A stretch of 64,000 nucleotides of DNA from Paracoccus sp. M683 (GTDB taxonomy: Bacteria; Pseudomonadota; Alphaproteobacteria; Rhodobacterales; Rhodobacteraceae). The stretch is from assembly GCF_007096355.1 (NCBI RefSeq), contig NZ_VKDF01000012.1, forward strand, positions 23,602 to 87,601, read 5' to 3'. The number at the start of each line of letters is the position of its first letter. The stretch's first letter is position 1. This document shows positions 43,002 to 59,697 of this stretch, one piece after another. Position numbers and translations under genes: made by a program. The notes under the pieces were generated by a model that saw only the letters and a program-made list of their open reading frames with translations, did not search any database and was not told the origin of the DNA.

Positions 43002-43886
43002 TTGAGCGTATCCATCCATGTCGGCGCACATAAGACCGCCACGACGCATCTGACCAATTGTATTGACCGGATCGAACGGCAGATGATCGCCGCAGGCACG
43101 ATGTTTCTGGGCCCGGAAAGCCTGCGCCATGCGCCGCTGAACCTGCGGGCGCTGCTGAACCGGCCCGACGCCAACGCCGAGAAACAGGCCAGCGGCAGTG
43201 CGATTCTGCGCGGGCTGATCGACGACCACCGCAATCTCGTCATCTCGGAAGAACAGATTTTGGGCGCCATCGCCAATGGCAACCTGACGGATGAGGCGGG
43301 GCGCGTCTATCCGAAGGCGGGGATGCGCCTGCGTCATCTGCTTGACCTGATCGGCACGCGGGACGTGACGGTCTTTCTGGCCTGCCGGTCGCCGGCCGAT
43401 TTCCTGACCTCGGCCTTTGGGGAATATCTGCGCCATAACGGCCCGTTGCGGATCGAGGATTTTCTGGGCGATTTCGACCCAAGGGCACTGCGCTGGTCCG
43501 AACTGGCCGAGCGGTTGATGCAGGAAAGCGGAGCCGCGCGCATGATCTGCTGGCGCTATGAGGATCTGGCCGCTATCCGGCCCGAATTGCTGCGCAGCCT
43601 GTTGGGGCCGGATCTGGCTGCGATCGTGCCGGATCTGCCGCCGACCCGATTAGGCCTGTCGGATGCGGCCTATCGGGCGCTGCTGGCGCAGTCCGAAGGC
43701 GATACGGCGACGCGCGAGATGACCGGGAAGGTTCTGAGGGCGATGCCCAAGCAGGGGCAGGCGGATCGCTTGCGGGCGCTGCCGCAGGCGTTGCATGACG
43801 AATGCGACCGGCTATACGCCGCCGATTGCGCCCGGATCGCGGCCATGCCGGCGGTTCGGTTCCTGTCACCGCCTGTGCAGGGTTGA
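43002..43886 (+). CDS. Sulfotransferase-like P-loop protein
   Basis: The best start is the TTG at 43002, 6 bases after a strong AGGAAGG ribosome site (42989-42995); an ATG at 42930 lies in probable leader sequence. The 294-residue product begins with LSVSIHVGAHKTATTHL, the PAPS 5'-phosphate loop seen in bacterial sulfotransferases (H-x-G-x-x-K-T-x-T-T). A later FLACRSPADFLTSAF matches the usual R-x-P-x-x-x-x-x-S motif for the 3'-phosphate. The rest is divergent. It may sulfate a polysaccharide, or be an inactive relative. It follows the TSUP gene and precedes secE. Confidence 0.72.
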   Translation: MSVSIHVGAHKTATTHLTNCIDRIERQMIAAGTMFLGPESLRHAPLNLRALLNRPDANAEKQASGSAILRGLIDDHRNLVISEEQILGAIANGNLTDEAGRVYPKAGMRLRHLLDLIGTRDVTVFLACRSPADFLTSAFGEYLRHNGPLRIEDFLGDFDPRALRWSELAERLMQESGAARMICWRYEDLAAIRPELLRSLLGPDLAAIVPDLPPTRLGLSDAAYRALLAQSEGDTATREMTGKVLRAMPKQGQADRLRALPQALHDECDRLYAADCARIAAMPAVRFLSPPVQG

Positions 43887-43911
43887 AAGGCGCGCAGGGC
43901 TTCGCTACATC
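43883..43911 (+). promoter_or_regulatory. Sigma70-like promoter before secE
   Basis: TTGAAA (43883-43888) and TACATC (43906-43911) are 17 bases apart, directly upstream of secE and overlapping the end of the sulfotransferase-like gene. Confidence 0.5.
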
Positions 43912-43940
43912 AGGGCCGCATTCTTATTAGGAGGCCGCAC

Positions 43941-44135
43941 GTGGCCAACCCCGTCAAGTTCATCGCCGAGGTCCGCGCCGAGGCCGCCAAGATCACCTGG
44001 CCCACGCGGCGCGAGGTCGTGACAACCACCATCATGGTGCTGATCATGGCCGCGCTGACCAGCGTGTTCTTCTTTCTGGTCGACCTGATCATTCGGTTCG
44101 GCCTGACCGAAGGGTTGCGCGCCATCAGCGGCTGA
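43941..44135 (+). CDS. secE: Preprotein translocase subunit SecE
   Basis: The 64-residue single-helix form of SecE, usual outside enteric bacteria, stabilises SecY in the translocon. The conserved amphipathic segment EVRAEAAKITWPTRREV precedes one membrane helix (TTTIMVLIMAALTSVFFFLVDLII). The start is GTG, with a strong AGGAGG site at 43929-43934. nusG follows after a 171-bp gap with no gene. Confidence 0.96.
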   Translation: MANPVKFIAEVRAEAAKITWPTRREVVTTTIMVLIMAALTSVFFFLVDLIIRFGLTEGLRAISG

Positions 44136-44306
44136 CGGGGCTTGCATTCGCCGGTTGGGGGGGCTATTCCCGCCCGACCTGCCCGGACTGCGGCGTGCAT
44201 CGATTCGATATGCGCGCCGATTTCAATTTTGCCGGGCCAATTGAATTCAATGGGTTAGCGTTGTGCATCCGCGTCGCGCCCTTCAGGATCAGGGATCGCT
44301 AGAGGC

Positions 44307-44843
44307 ATGGCAAAACGTTGGTATTCGGTCAGCGTCCTGTCGAATTTCGAAAAGAAGGTCGCCGAGGCGATCCGTCAGGCAGTGGCCGAAAAGGGCCTTG
44401 AGGAACAGATCGACGAAGTTCTGGTCCCGACTGAAGAAGTGATCGAGATCCGGCGCGGCAAGAAGGTGACGTCCGAGCGGCGCTTTATGCCCGGTTATGT
44501 GCTGGTGCACATGGAAATGTCGGATCGGACCTATCATCTGGTCAATTCGATCAACCGGGTCACGGGTTTTCTTGGTGCCCAGGGCAAGCCGATGCCGATG
44601 CGCGATGACGAGGTGAACTCGATCCTCAACCGGACCGGCGATGGCGAACAGGCGGCGCCGCGCAATCTGATTCGCTTTGATGTGGGCGAGACCGTGAATG
44701 TCACGGATGGCCCGTTCGAGGGCTTCTCGGGCATGGTCGAAGAGGTCGACGAGATTTCCTCGCGCATCAAGGTCACCGTTTCGATCTTTGGTCGGCCAAC
44801 GCCGGTCGAACTGGAATTCACGCAGGTTTCCAAGACCGCGTGA
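44307..44843 (+). CDS. nusG: Transcription termination/antitermination protein NusG
   Basis: The 178-residue factor couples RNA polymerase with Rho or the ribosome. The NGN domain starts with KRWYSVSVLSNFEKKVAEAI and includes RRFMPGYVLVHMEMSDRTYHLV; the C-terminal KOW domain has GETVNVTDGPFEGFSGMVEEVD followed by IKVTVSIFGRPTPVELEFTQV. Length and motifs are normal. It leads into rplK after a 72-bp gap. Confidence 0.97.
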   Translation: MAKRWYSVSVLSNFEKKVAEAIRQAVAEKGLEEQIDEVLVPTEEVIEIRRGKKVTSERRFMPGYVLVHMEMSDRTYHLVNSINRVTGFLGAQGKPMPMRDDEVNSILNRTGDGEQAAPRNLIRFDVGETVNVTDGPFEGFSGMVEEVDEISSRIKVTVSIFGRPTPVELEFTQVSKTA

Positions 44844-44915
44844 TGTCGCCGCGGGAGGCGTATGCCGCACCGCTAAATCGGCCCCAAGGGGTCTGATGAT
44901 GAAGGAGAAGGCCAG

Positions 44916-45368
44916 ATGGCCAAGAAAGTAGTCGGGCAGCTGAAGCTGCAAATCAAGGCGCAGGAAGCAACGCCTTCGCCCCCGGTCGGCCCTGCTTTGG
45001 GTCAGCGCGGGATCAACATCATGGAATTCTGCAAAGCGTTCAACGCCAAGACGCAGGAAATGACCAAGGGTTCGCCTGTTCCGGTCGTGATCACCTATTA
45101 CCAGGACAAGTCGTTCACCTTCGAGACCAAGACTTCGCCCGCCTCTTACCTGCTGAAGCAGGCCGCTGGCCTGAAGCCGGTCGGCAAGCGCAACCGCGCC
45201 AAGGGTTCGGAAAAGCCGGGCCGCAACGTCGCCGGTTATGTGACCGTCAAGCAGGTTCGCGAGATCGCCGAAGCCAAGATGAAGGACCTGTCGGCCAATG
45301 ACGTCGATCAGGCCATGAAGATCATCCTGGGCTCGGCCCGCTCGATCGGTATCGAGGTGAAAGGCTAA
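44916..45368 (+). CDS. rplK: 50S ribosomal protein L11
   Basis: The 150-residue protein forms the base of the L7/L12 stalk and binds the GTPase-associated centre of 23S r[37 protein letters not shown] is the Pro-rich N-terminal domain (thiostrepton-binding face). The C-terminal RNA-binding domain ends [16 protein letters not shown]. rplA starts 3 bp after the stop. Confidence 0.98.
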   Translation: MAKKVVGQLKLQIKAQEATPSPPVGPALGQRGINIMEFCKAFNAKTQEMTKGSPVPVVITYYQDKSFTFETKTSPASYLLKQAAGLKPVGKRNRAKGSEKPGRNVAGYVTVKQVREIAEAKMKDLSANDVDQAMKIILGSARSIGIEVKG

Positions 45369-45371
45369 GCC

Positions 45372-46070
45372 ATGGCAAAGATTGCAAAGAAAAAAGCCGC
45401 TGCCCGCGCTGCCTTTGAAGGCAAGTCCAACCTGACGGTTGCCGACGCGGTCAAGCTGGTGAAAGCCAATGCCAGCGCGAAATTCGACGAAACCGTCGAA
45501 ATCGCGATGAACCTGGGCGTTGACCCGCGCCATGCCGACCAGATGGTCCGTGGCGTCGTCACGCTGCCCGCTGGCACCGGCAAGGACGTTCGCGTCGCCG
45601 TTTTCGCCCGTGGCCCCAAGGCTGACGAAGCCAAGGCCGCCGGTGCGGATATCGTTGGCGCCGAGGACCTGATGGAAACCATTCAGGGCGGCAAGATCGA
45701 CTTTGATCGCTGCATCGCCACGCCGGACATGATGGCGCTGGTTGGCCGTCTGGGCAAGATCCTGGGCCCGCGCAACCTGATGCCGAACCCGCGTGTCGGC
45801 ACCGTGACCATGGATGTGGCTGCCGCAGTGCAGGCCGCCAAGGGCGGTGAAGTGCAGTTCAAGGCCGAGAAAGCCGGCGTCGTCCATGCCGGTATCGGCA
45901 AGGTGTCCTTCACCGAGGACAAGCTGGCCGAGAACCTGCGCGCCTTTGTCGAGGCTGTTGGCCGGGCCAAGCCCGCAGGCGCGAAAGGGACCTATATGAA
46001 AAAGGTCTCGATCAGTTCGACCATGGGGCCGGGCGTTTCGGTCGACATCACCGACGCCACCGGCAACTGA
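45372..46070 (+). CDS. rplA: 50S ribosomal protein L1
   Basis: The 232-residue protein forms the mobile L1 stalk and in E. coli represses its own rplKA operon. Typical blocks are present: [64 protein letters not shown] and [16 protein letters not shown]. Unlike the standard arrangement it is not followed by rplJ: a convergent glycosyltransferase-like gene lies 37 bp downstream. Confidence 0.98.
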   Translation: MAKIAKKKAAARAAFEGKSNLTVADAVKLVKANASAKFDETVEIAMNLGVDPRHADQMVRGVVTLPAGTGKDVRVAVFARGPKADEAKAAGADIVGAEDLMETIQGGKIDFDRCIATPDMMALVGRLGKILGPRNLMPNPRVGTVTMDVAAAVQAAKGGEVQFKAEKAGVVHAGIGKVSFTEDKLAENLRAFVEAVGRAKPAGAKGTYMKKVSISSTMGPGVSVDITDATGN

Positions 46071-46107
46071 TGGCCACCGGGCATCGCCCCTGCGGCGGTG
46101 CCTGCCA

Positions 46108-46938
46108 TCAGCGACCGGCGATTCGTCTTCGCCAATGTCCCAGAAATATTCGCGCCCGTCGCATCAGCGGCGGGCGCGGTTTCATGTAGAACCGCGCATT
46201 CGCCCCGAAATAATCGTCCTGAAACCCCTTCAGGAACCGCCCGATCCCGGTCCCCTTGCGAAAGGCGTCGCGGATGACGGGCAGGCGCGGTCCCCATTCA
46301 TGGCAGTGAAAGATGCGGATATCGGGACTGTTCAGAAGCCGCAGCCCCCAGATGTCCATGGCGGCGACATAATCCTCGGCCGCGCCCTCGCTTGAGAAGC
46401 GGCCATAGCGGTCCTGCGATCCTTCGGTGCCACGCTGAAATTCCAGCCAGTCGGCGGGGCGGATCATCAGAAAGCCGTTGCTGATCCTTTGGGTCAGCGC
46501 GAAGTGTGCATCCGTCAATGGCCGATCGGCGCGATAGGGCAGGGTGGTGCCGGTCAGGAACCGGGCGCCCTGGGCCTGCATCAGCGCCCAGGCCGGGTCT
46601 TGCCAGTTCAGGTCCGGTTGGCGGAACGGAATATTGTCCAGCCTGACCACGCAGCCGAAATCGGTCTGCACCGCCGCAAACTGGGCGGCAAGCAAGGGGT
46701 TCTCGTCGGTCGTCGTTTCAGCGGCGGTGGTTGTGCCCAGAACGTGCAACTGGATGTCATGGCAGGCGCAGAGTGCGCCGAGGCTGGCCCTGATCTGATC
46801 CTGTTGACCGACATGGACGATCAGCGCTGTCACTGGCCAGTCAAGAAACTCGATCCAGTCCTGAAGAATCAGGCAATGATGCTCCTGAAGTACGAATGTC
46901 AAAAGGCTGACAGACGGTCGCCCCTGCTGGGTGTTCAT
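46108..46938 (-). CDS. Glycosyltransferase-like protein, antisense insertion between rplA and rplJ
   Basis: I start at 46938 (MNTQQGRPSVSLLTFVLQ, 276 residues). Features suggest a GT-A-type glycosyltransferase: a Rossmann-like N terminus (VSLLTFVLQEHHCLILQDWIEF), FGCVVRLDNIPFRQPDLNWQDP with a possible DxD-like acidic site, ISNGFLMIRPADWLEFQRGT, and a C-terminal DYFGANARFYMKPRPP. The family is not one I can name exactly. Its sense is opposite to the ribosomal genes, and it separates rplKA from rplJL. Confidence 0.6.
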   Translation of the reverse strand: MNTQQGRPSVSLLTFVLQEHHCLILQDWIEFLDWPVTALIVHVGQQDQIRASLGALCACHDIQLHVLGTTTAAETTTDENPLLAAQFAAVQTDFGCVVRLDNIPFRQPDLNWQDPAWALMQAQGARFLTGTTLPYRADRPLTDAHFALTQRISNGFLMIRPADWLEFQRGTEGSQDRYGRFSSEGAAEDYVAAMDIWGLRLLNSPDIRIFHCHEWGPRLPVIRDAFRKGTGIGRFLKGFQDDYFGANARFYMKPRPPLMRRARIFLGHWRRRIAGR

Positions 46939-47040
46939 CTCGGCCCTCGCCGTTGAGTTTTTCCTAGAGACATGATCTGAAAGTACAATATCGCCGTTAA
47001 TGCGGCAATCCGCATCGCGTGACCGTGGCTGAATTAGGGC

Positions 47041-47069
47041 TTGGCATTCGCCGGCGTCCGGCCTATACA
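47041..47069 (+). promoter_or_regulatory. Sigma70-like promoter of the rplJL operon
   Basis: TTGGCA (47041-47046) and TATACA (47064-47069) are 17 bases apart, a close consensus match. It lies about 220 bases before rplJ, as expected for an operon with a regulated leader and no read-through from rplA. Confidence 0.65.
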
Positions 47070-47292
47070 CCCCGCTCGTGTCGCGCTCGTGCTTTTACGG
47101 GCGCACACTCACGTCCGAGACGGAGGGTGCCCCGCCAATATGGTGACGGCTTAATTTCCTTCCTGAGATGGGAACAAGCATTTTTCCGAAGGTTCGACCT
47201 TCGGGCGATCTTGCCCCGCGCGGACCCGCTCCGGTCCATTGCGGCCCGGAACTAGAAGAGCCGGGGGGAAACCCCCAACTTGGAGTGAAACC
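47070..47292 (+). promoter_or_regulatory. rplJ leader, candidate L10(L12) autoregulatory RNA
   Basis: No gene lies in the 354 bases from 46939 to 47292 besides the promoter. The transcribed leader holds hairpins such as CGAAGGTTCGACCTTCG (47187-47203) and GGGGGGAAACCCCC (about 47263-47276). In many bacteria the L10-L12 complex binds such a leader to repress translation. The assignment rests on position and structure; the kink-turn was not modelled. Confidence 0.45.
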
Positions 47293-47808
47293 GTGGATAG
47301 AGCACAAAAAGAACAGGTGGTCGAGGAACTCGGCCAGATCTTTGACAGCTCTGGCGTCGTGGTGGTTGCCCACTACGAGGGGATGACGGTTGCGCAAATG
47401 CAGGACCTGCGCGCGCGTATGCGCGAAGAAGGCGGGTCCGTCCGTGTTGCCAAGAACAGGCTCGCCAAGATCGCCCTGGAGGGTAAGCCTTGCGCAAGCA
47501 TCGCCGATTTCCTGACGGGCATGACCGTGCTTACCTATTCGGAAGATCCCGTGGCTGCGGCCCGGGTCGCCGAAAAATACGCCAAGGATAACGATAAATT
47601 CGTGATCCTGGGCGGTGCAATGGGTGACACGGCGCTTGATCCGGCCGGTGTGAAAGCCGTGGCCGCCATGCCGTCGCGTGAGGAGCTTATCGCTTCGATC
47701 GTGGCTGCGATTGGCGCCCCCGCCTCGAACATCGCCGGTGCGATTGGCGCACCTGCCTCGAACATCGCGGGCATCCTCACGACTCTGGAAGAGCGTGAGG
47801 CCGCTTGA
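47293..47808 (+). CDS. rplJ: 50S ribosomal protein L10
   Basis: The start is the GTG at 47293 ([17 protein letters not shown]) after a GGAG site, giving 171 residues. The N-terminal 23S rRNA-binding domain is typical ([41 protein letters not shown]). The C-terminal helix that carries L7/L12 dimers has a perfect tandem repeat of the 11-residue unit [11 protein letters not shown] (residues 139-160), preceded by a similar segment. Each such segment usually holds one L12 dimer, so three dimers are predicted (inference). Confidence 0.97.
   Translation: MDRAQKEQVVEELGQIFDSSGVVVVAHYEGMTVAQMQDLRARMREEGGSVRVAKNRLAKIALEGKPCASIADFLTGMTVLTYSEDPVAAARVAEKYAKDNDKFVILGGAMGDTALDPAGVKAVAAMPSREELIASIVAAIGAPASNIAGAIGAPASNIAGILTTLEEREAA
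47707..47772 (+). repeat. 33-bp tandem repeat within rplJ
   Basis: Two 33-base units (47707-47739 and 47740-47772) differ at 4 bases, all in third codon positions, so both encode [11 protein letters not shown]. This suggests an old duplication held by selection on the protein. Confidence 0.9.
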
Positions 47809-47873
47809 CGCAACCCGATCCCGTCGTGGGTTTGAAACCCGACGTTGGAACACCTTTATGAGAGAACGGAAAA

Positions 47874-48245
47874 ATGGCTGATCTGAAAAAACTCGCCGAA
47901 GAAATCGTGGGCCTGACCCTGCTGGAAGCCCAGGAACTGAAGACCATCCTGAAGGATGAATACGGCATCGAGCCCGCCGCTGGCGGCGCCGTGATGGTTG
48001 CTGGCCCTGCCGCCGCTGCCGATGCCGCTGAAGAGAAGACCGAATTCGACGTCGTTCTGGTCGATGCCGGCGCCAACAAGATCAACGTGATCAAGGAAGT
48101 GCGCGGCATCACCGGTCTGGGCCTGAAAGAAGCCAAGGACCTGGTTGAAGCCGGTGGCAAAGTCAAAGAAGGCGCTGCCAAGGACGAAGCCGAAGAAATG
48201 AAGAAAAAGCTTGAAGCGGCTGGCGCCAAGGTCGAGCTGAAGTAA
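47874..48245 (+). CDS. rplL: 50S ribosomal protein L7/L12
   Basis: The 123-residue stalk protein recruits translation GTPases. The N-terminal dimer domain ([31 protein letters not shown]), an Ala-rich hinge ([20 protein letters not shown]) and the C-terminal factor-binding domain ([46 protein letters not shown]) are all standard. A strong terminator follows, so rplJL forms its own unit. Confidence 0.98.
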   Translation: MADLKKLAEEIVGLTLLEAQELKTILKDEYGIEPAAGGAVMVAGPAAAADAAEEKTEFDVVLVDAGANKINVIKEVRGITGLGLKEAKDLVEAGGKVKEGAAKDEAEEMKKKLEAAGAKVELK

Positions 48246-48252
48246 TCCTTTC

Positions 48253-48291
48253 ATGCGGGCGGCTCACGAATGGGCCGCCCGCATTTTTTTT
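48253..48291 (+). terminator. Rho-independent terminator after rplL
   Basis: An 11-bp perfect stem (ATGCGGGCGGC, 48253-48263, with GCCGCCCGCAT, 48274-48284), a 10-base loop and a run of eight T residues (48284-48291). This is a textbook intrinsic terminator, 7 bases after the rplL stop. Confidence 0.93.
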
Positions 48292-48306
48292 ATCGGCAGG
48301 GGGGGG

Positions 48307-49371
48307 ATGATGGCGCCGCGATATCTTTTCATCTGCCCGAACCTGACCGCGCCCTCGGGCGGAATTGCGGTTCTTTATGACTGCGTCAGCATCCTGCGGC
48401 AGGCTGGTTATGATGCCTTTGTCGTCCATGAAGGGCCGGGCATTCGCTATCCGCTGTACCCCGAGGATGTGCCGATCCTTTATACGCTGAAGACCCGTCA
48501 GAACCGCATTGGCCGCATCGGCATGAGGGCACGCCCCGGCTATGGCGCGGCGATCTTGCGCGACCGGATCACCGGCGCGAAGGATCGGATGGTGCATCTG
48601 ACCGAGCGCGACGTCCTTGTCGCGCCAGAGTTCATGCTGACCGATGTGATCGACTCGTTTCCGGGGCAACCGAAGATCGTTCTGTCGCAAAATTCCTTCG
48701 CCTATCTGGATTCGGTCTATACGTTGAACCGCTTTGGCCTGGATTGCGACGACGGGGTGATCGCAAATATCGGTATCAGCCGCAGTTGCCTGGAGGCCTT
48801 TGACCTTGTCGGCGGGCGGGCGCCACATTATGTCCCGGTAAGCCCAAATCTTTCATTGTTCGATTTTCGTGAAACCAAATCCGCGAAGATCGCCTATATG
48901 CCCAGGAAACGCCCTGAAGAGGCCGTGCTGATCGACCGCGCCTTGCGTCAGCGTGGCCGGATCGGGCAATTTGATCTGTGCCGTATCGACGGCATGCCCC
49001 AACCCGAGGTTGCCGCCCATCTGGGCGACAGCCTGATCTTCATCTCGCTGATGAAAGCTGAGGCGCTTGGTTTCCCGGCGATCGAGGCGATGGCCTCGGG
49101 CTGTATCGTCGTGGGATATACCGGCTTTGGCACGGAAGAATATTTTGACGAGACGACGGGTTTCCCGATCACCGAAGGGGATACCGCAGGTCTGGTCAAG
49201 ACGGTCGAGGCGGTGGTGGCGGAATATGCGGCCGATCCGACGCGGCTGGATGCCATGCGGCGCCGCGCCTCGGAGGTGGTTCGGACGCGCTATAATCCGC
49301 AGCGGTTCCGTCAGGCTTTGCTGAAGACATGGGACGCGATCAGCAGCAACACGCAGGGAGGGCAGGGTTAG
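48307..49371 (+). CDS. Glycosyltransferase (GT4-like) between rplL and rpoB
   Basis: The ATG at 48307 or 48310 gives about 354 residues; codons before it lie in the terminator. The N terminus PRYLFICPNLTAPSGGIAVLYDCVSILRQAGYDAFVVH is a GT-B acceptor domain with the Gly-Gly loop. The C-terminal donor domain has LIFISLMKAEALGFPAIEAMASGCIVVGYTGFGTEEYF, the E-x7-E type motif of family 4, followed by a C-terminal helix pair. Its acceptor is unknown, probably a surface polysaccharide. Its place inside the rplL-rpoB gap is unusual. Confidence 0.8.
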   Translation: MMAPRYLFICPNLTAPSGGIAVLYDCVSILRQAGYDAFVVHEGPGIRYPLYPEDVPILYTLKTRQNRIGRIGMRARPGYGAAILRDRITGAKDRMVHLTERDVLVAPEFMLTDVIDSFPGQPKIVLSQNSFAYLDSVYTLNRFGLDCDDGVIANIGISRSCLEAFDLVGGRAPHYVPVSPNLSLFDFRETKSAKIAYMPRKRPEEAVLIDRALRQRGRIGQFDLCRIDGMPQPEVAAHLGDSLIFISLMKAEALGFPAIEAMASGCIVVGYTGFGTEEYFDETTGFPITEGDTAGLVKTVEAVVAEYAADPTRLDAMRRRASEVVRTRYNPQRFRQALLKTWDAISSNTQGGQG

Positions 49372-49694
49372 GCCGGTGATCGCAAGGAAGTTGGCGAAGG
49401 GGGGTTGCAATTGTTCTTGACAATGCTAGATAACTTCGCTCGCGATTCTTTTTCTCTGTTATGCTGCCCCAAGCGAAGGTCATCCATTCATCAAACTGGC
49501 CGTGATGTGGCTTTTCCGCGGCTGCTCTTGCAAAGTTCCGTTTGTTTACGGGCCTTTGCCGGATCAGCATTCAGGTTCGGGTGAGGCGCTGTGGGAAGCC
49601 CTCTGGTATTGAACCGATCTGATCTACAACCCGGCGCCCCCCGCTTACCCCGAGCGGGCAGGCGCATGACGTGTTGAAAAAGGAAGTCTTCCGC
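49372..49694 (+). promoter_or_regulatory. Upstream region of rpoB: AT-rich promoter zone and structured leader
   Basis: No gene is seen in these 323 bases. A candidate promoter is TTGCAA (49405-49410) with TAGATA (49427-49432), 16 bases apart; a perfect TTGACA (49417-49422) is present but has no good -10 at the right distance. Farther down, GCGCC...GGCGC and CCGCT/AGCGG (about 49634-49664) can form a hairpin before rpoB. Since rplL ends in a terminator, rpoB needs such a promoter. Confidence 0.5.
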
Positions 49695-53846
<4,152 letters not shown>

Positions 53847-53847
53847 C

Positions 53848-53908
53848 GGTGCGTGCAAGCACGCACCCTACGGTCCGAATTCGGTAGGGTGCGTGGTCCC
53901 CACGCACC
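53848..53908. repeat. Mirrored palindromic repeat GGTGCGTG...CACGCACC in the rpoB-rpoC gap
   Basis: GGTGCGTGCAAGCACGCACC plus CTAC (53848-53871) is followed by a 12-base spacer and the inverted copy GTAGGGTGCGTG-GTCC-CACGCACC (53884-53908). Each half is itself a hairpin and the two halves pair with each other. A second doublet of the same family lies between fusA and tuf. It looks like a REP/BIME-type element. Confidence 0.85.
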
Positions 53909-53942
53909 TTTCCTCCCCCGTGCCCTTCATTAGGAATTGAAA

Positions 53943-58169
<4,227 letters not shown>

Positions 58170-58198
58170 TCCGACCGCAAGGTTGATCAGACCAGATC

Positions 58199-58226
58199 CA
58201 GCCCCGGCGTCATGTCGGGGCTGTTT
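58199..58226 (+). terminator. Probable terminator of rpoBC
   Basis: CAGCCCCG (58199-58206) pairs with CGGGGCTG (58216-58223) around a 9-base loop, followed by TTT only. It starts 30 bases after the rpoC stop. The short T-run makes it weaker than the rplL terminator. Confidence 0.6.
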
Positions 58227-58247
58227 CCATATCAGGACTGTCAGATC

Positions 58248-58607
58248 GTGAGGTGGCCACGACTGAAACCGACTTTCATCTCGCCGATCATTGCGGCGCT
58301 TGCCCAGGCCGCATGTGTCAAGCCGGCACCGCCAGAGCCGGTCGGCACCCGCGACGGCAAGCCGGTCTATCAGATCTTTACCAGCATGCAGGCCACCGAA
58401 AAGCCGACCGAAGCGCAGCTGGCACGGATGTCCGCGCAATTGCAGGGCACAGGTCGGGGCAATCTGGCAGAGCGGGCATCAGCGCAATGCCCCTCTGGCC
58501 ACGACATCGTCGGCCAGACGCAGCCCGAGGCTTCGTTCAGCATGACCATGGCAAATGGCACCCCGCTGTATCGCGTCGGCCAGACATTCGAGATTTCCTG
58601 CCGCTAA
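58248..58607 (+). CDS. Small hypothetical secreted or lipoprotein
   Basis: The frame 58212-58607 is open, but its ATG lies within the rpoC terminator, so a GTG at 58248 is the likelier start (119 residues). It gives RWPRLKPTFISPIIAALAQAAC, a short signal with a Cys that may be a lipobox (the -3 Gln is not ideal), then a polar mature part with two more Cys (ASAQCPSGHDIV; TFEISC). I do not recognise a family. Start and localisation are uncertain. Confidence 0.5.
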   Translation: MRWPRLKPTFISPIIAALAQAACVKPAPPEPVGTRDGKPVYQIFTSMQATEKPTEAQLARMSAQLQGTGRGNLAERASAQCPSGHDIVGQTQPEASFSMTMANGTPLYRVGQTFEISCR

Positions 58608-58758
58608 GGACATCCGCGCCGCTGTTTCGGCGGCTGCCGGCCTGATCGGCGGCCCCCTGTTTGCGTCTCTGTCTGCAAATCGCGAGGCGGCGGGGGCTTT
58701 TCATTGCCCGCGGGCAGGCGTAACCCAAACCAAACCTGTATACCAAAAGGCCCCTGCC

Positions 58759-59694
58759 ATGCGGACCCCGATCCTGTCGCCCAACCGCAAGGTCCGGCCC
58801 GCCGCCATCCAGCCCAAGACGCATAGCCACGGCGACAACTTGCGGGGCGCGATGTTGATGTGCGTGGCGATGGTGTTCTTCACGCTGAACGACACGGTGA
58901 TGAAATTCGTCACCCAGGATCTGCCGCTTTATCAGTCGATCACCATTCGCGGCGGGGTGGTCATGCTGGGCCTGATTTTTCTGACGCTGCGCGAGGGGGG
59001 GCTGCGGCTGCGGTTGCCGCGCCGGGCGGTGTTGCCGATGGCGCTGCGCCTTGTTGGCGAGGTCGGGTCGACCATTCTGTTTCTGAATGCGCTGAAGCAT
59101 ATGGCGATTGGCGATCTGTCGGCGATCATGCAATCGCTGCCGCTGGCGGTGATGCTGGCCGCCGCGCTGTTCTTTGGCGAAAGCCTGGGCTGGCGGCGCA
59201 TCCTGGCGGTGCTGGTCGGTCTGGCGGGCGTCCTGATGATCCTTCGGCCGGGAACATCGGCCTTTACCGTCTGGTCGGCGCTTGGCCTCGGCTCGGTGGC
59301 GCTGGTGGTCCTGCGCGATCTGGCGACGCGGATGTTCAGCCGCGAGATAAGCTCGTCCACCATCGCCTTCTATGCTGCCGTTTCGGTGACGCTGTCGGCG
59401 GCGCTGCTGAGCATCGAAGAAGGCTGGCAGCGCCCGACGGTCGAACAGGCCGCGCTGCTGGTCCTGGCGGGGGCGTTCCTGACGGTCGGCTATATGACGG
59501 TCGTGGCGACGATGCGCGTGGGCGAGATTTCCTTTGTCGCGCCGTTCCGTTATGTCTCTCTGGTGGTGGCGATCTTGCTGGGGCTGGTGGTCTTTGGCGA
59601 ATGGCCGGATCTGTGGACGTGGATCGGCGCGGGGCTGATCGTGTCGGCAGGGATCTATTCGATCTGGCGCGAGGGCCAGCTGCGCGAGGGGTAA
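58759..59694 (+). CDS. EamA/DMT family transporter
   Basis: The ATG at 58759, 8 bases after AAAAGG, gives 311 residues with about ten membrane helices in two EamA repeats (MLMCVAMVFFTLNDTVMKFVTQDLPLYQSITIRGG...; VVATMRVGEISFVAPFRYVSLVVAILLGLVVFGE). An N-terminal hydrophilic stretch of 30 residues precedes the first helix. DMT exporters handle amino acids, purines or other small metabolites; the substrate cannot be told. A glycosyltransferase-like gene starts 3 bp after its stop, so the two are cotranscribed. Confidence 0.9.
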   Translation: MRTPILSPNRKVRPAAIQPKTHSHGDNLRGAMLMCVAMVFFTLNDTVMKFVTQDLPLYQSITIRGGVVMLGLIFLTLREGGLRLRLPRRAVLPMALRLVGEVGSTILFLNALKHMAIGDLSAIMQSLPLAVMLAAALFFGESLGWRRILAVLVGLAGVLMILRPGTSAFTVWSALGLGSVALVVLRDLATRMFSREISSSTIAFYAAVSVTLSAALLSIEEGWQRPTVEQAALLVLAGAFLTVGYMTVVATMRVGEISFVAPFRYVSLVVAILLGLVVFGEWPDLWTWIGAGLIVSAGIYSIWREGQLREG

Positions 59695-59697
59695 TGG

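Noticed and set aside
49417..49422. Perfect TTGACA before rpoB as the -35 box
   Set aside because: No acceptable -10 at 16-18 bases; the TTGCAA/TAGATA pair nearby fits better.
49671..49694. GTG start of rpoB eight codons upstream
   Set aside because: The AGGAAG ribosome site would lie inside the coding region; the ATG at 49695 has correct spacing and a normal beta-subunit N terminus.
58212..58247. ATG start for the small gene after rpoC
   Set aside because: It lies in the loop of the probable rpoC terminator; the GTG at 58248 gives a better signal-like N terminus.
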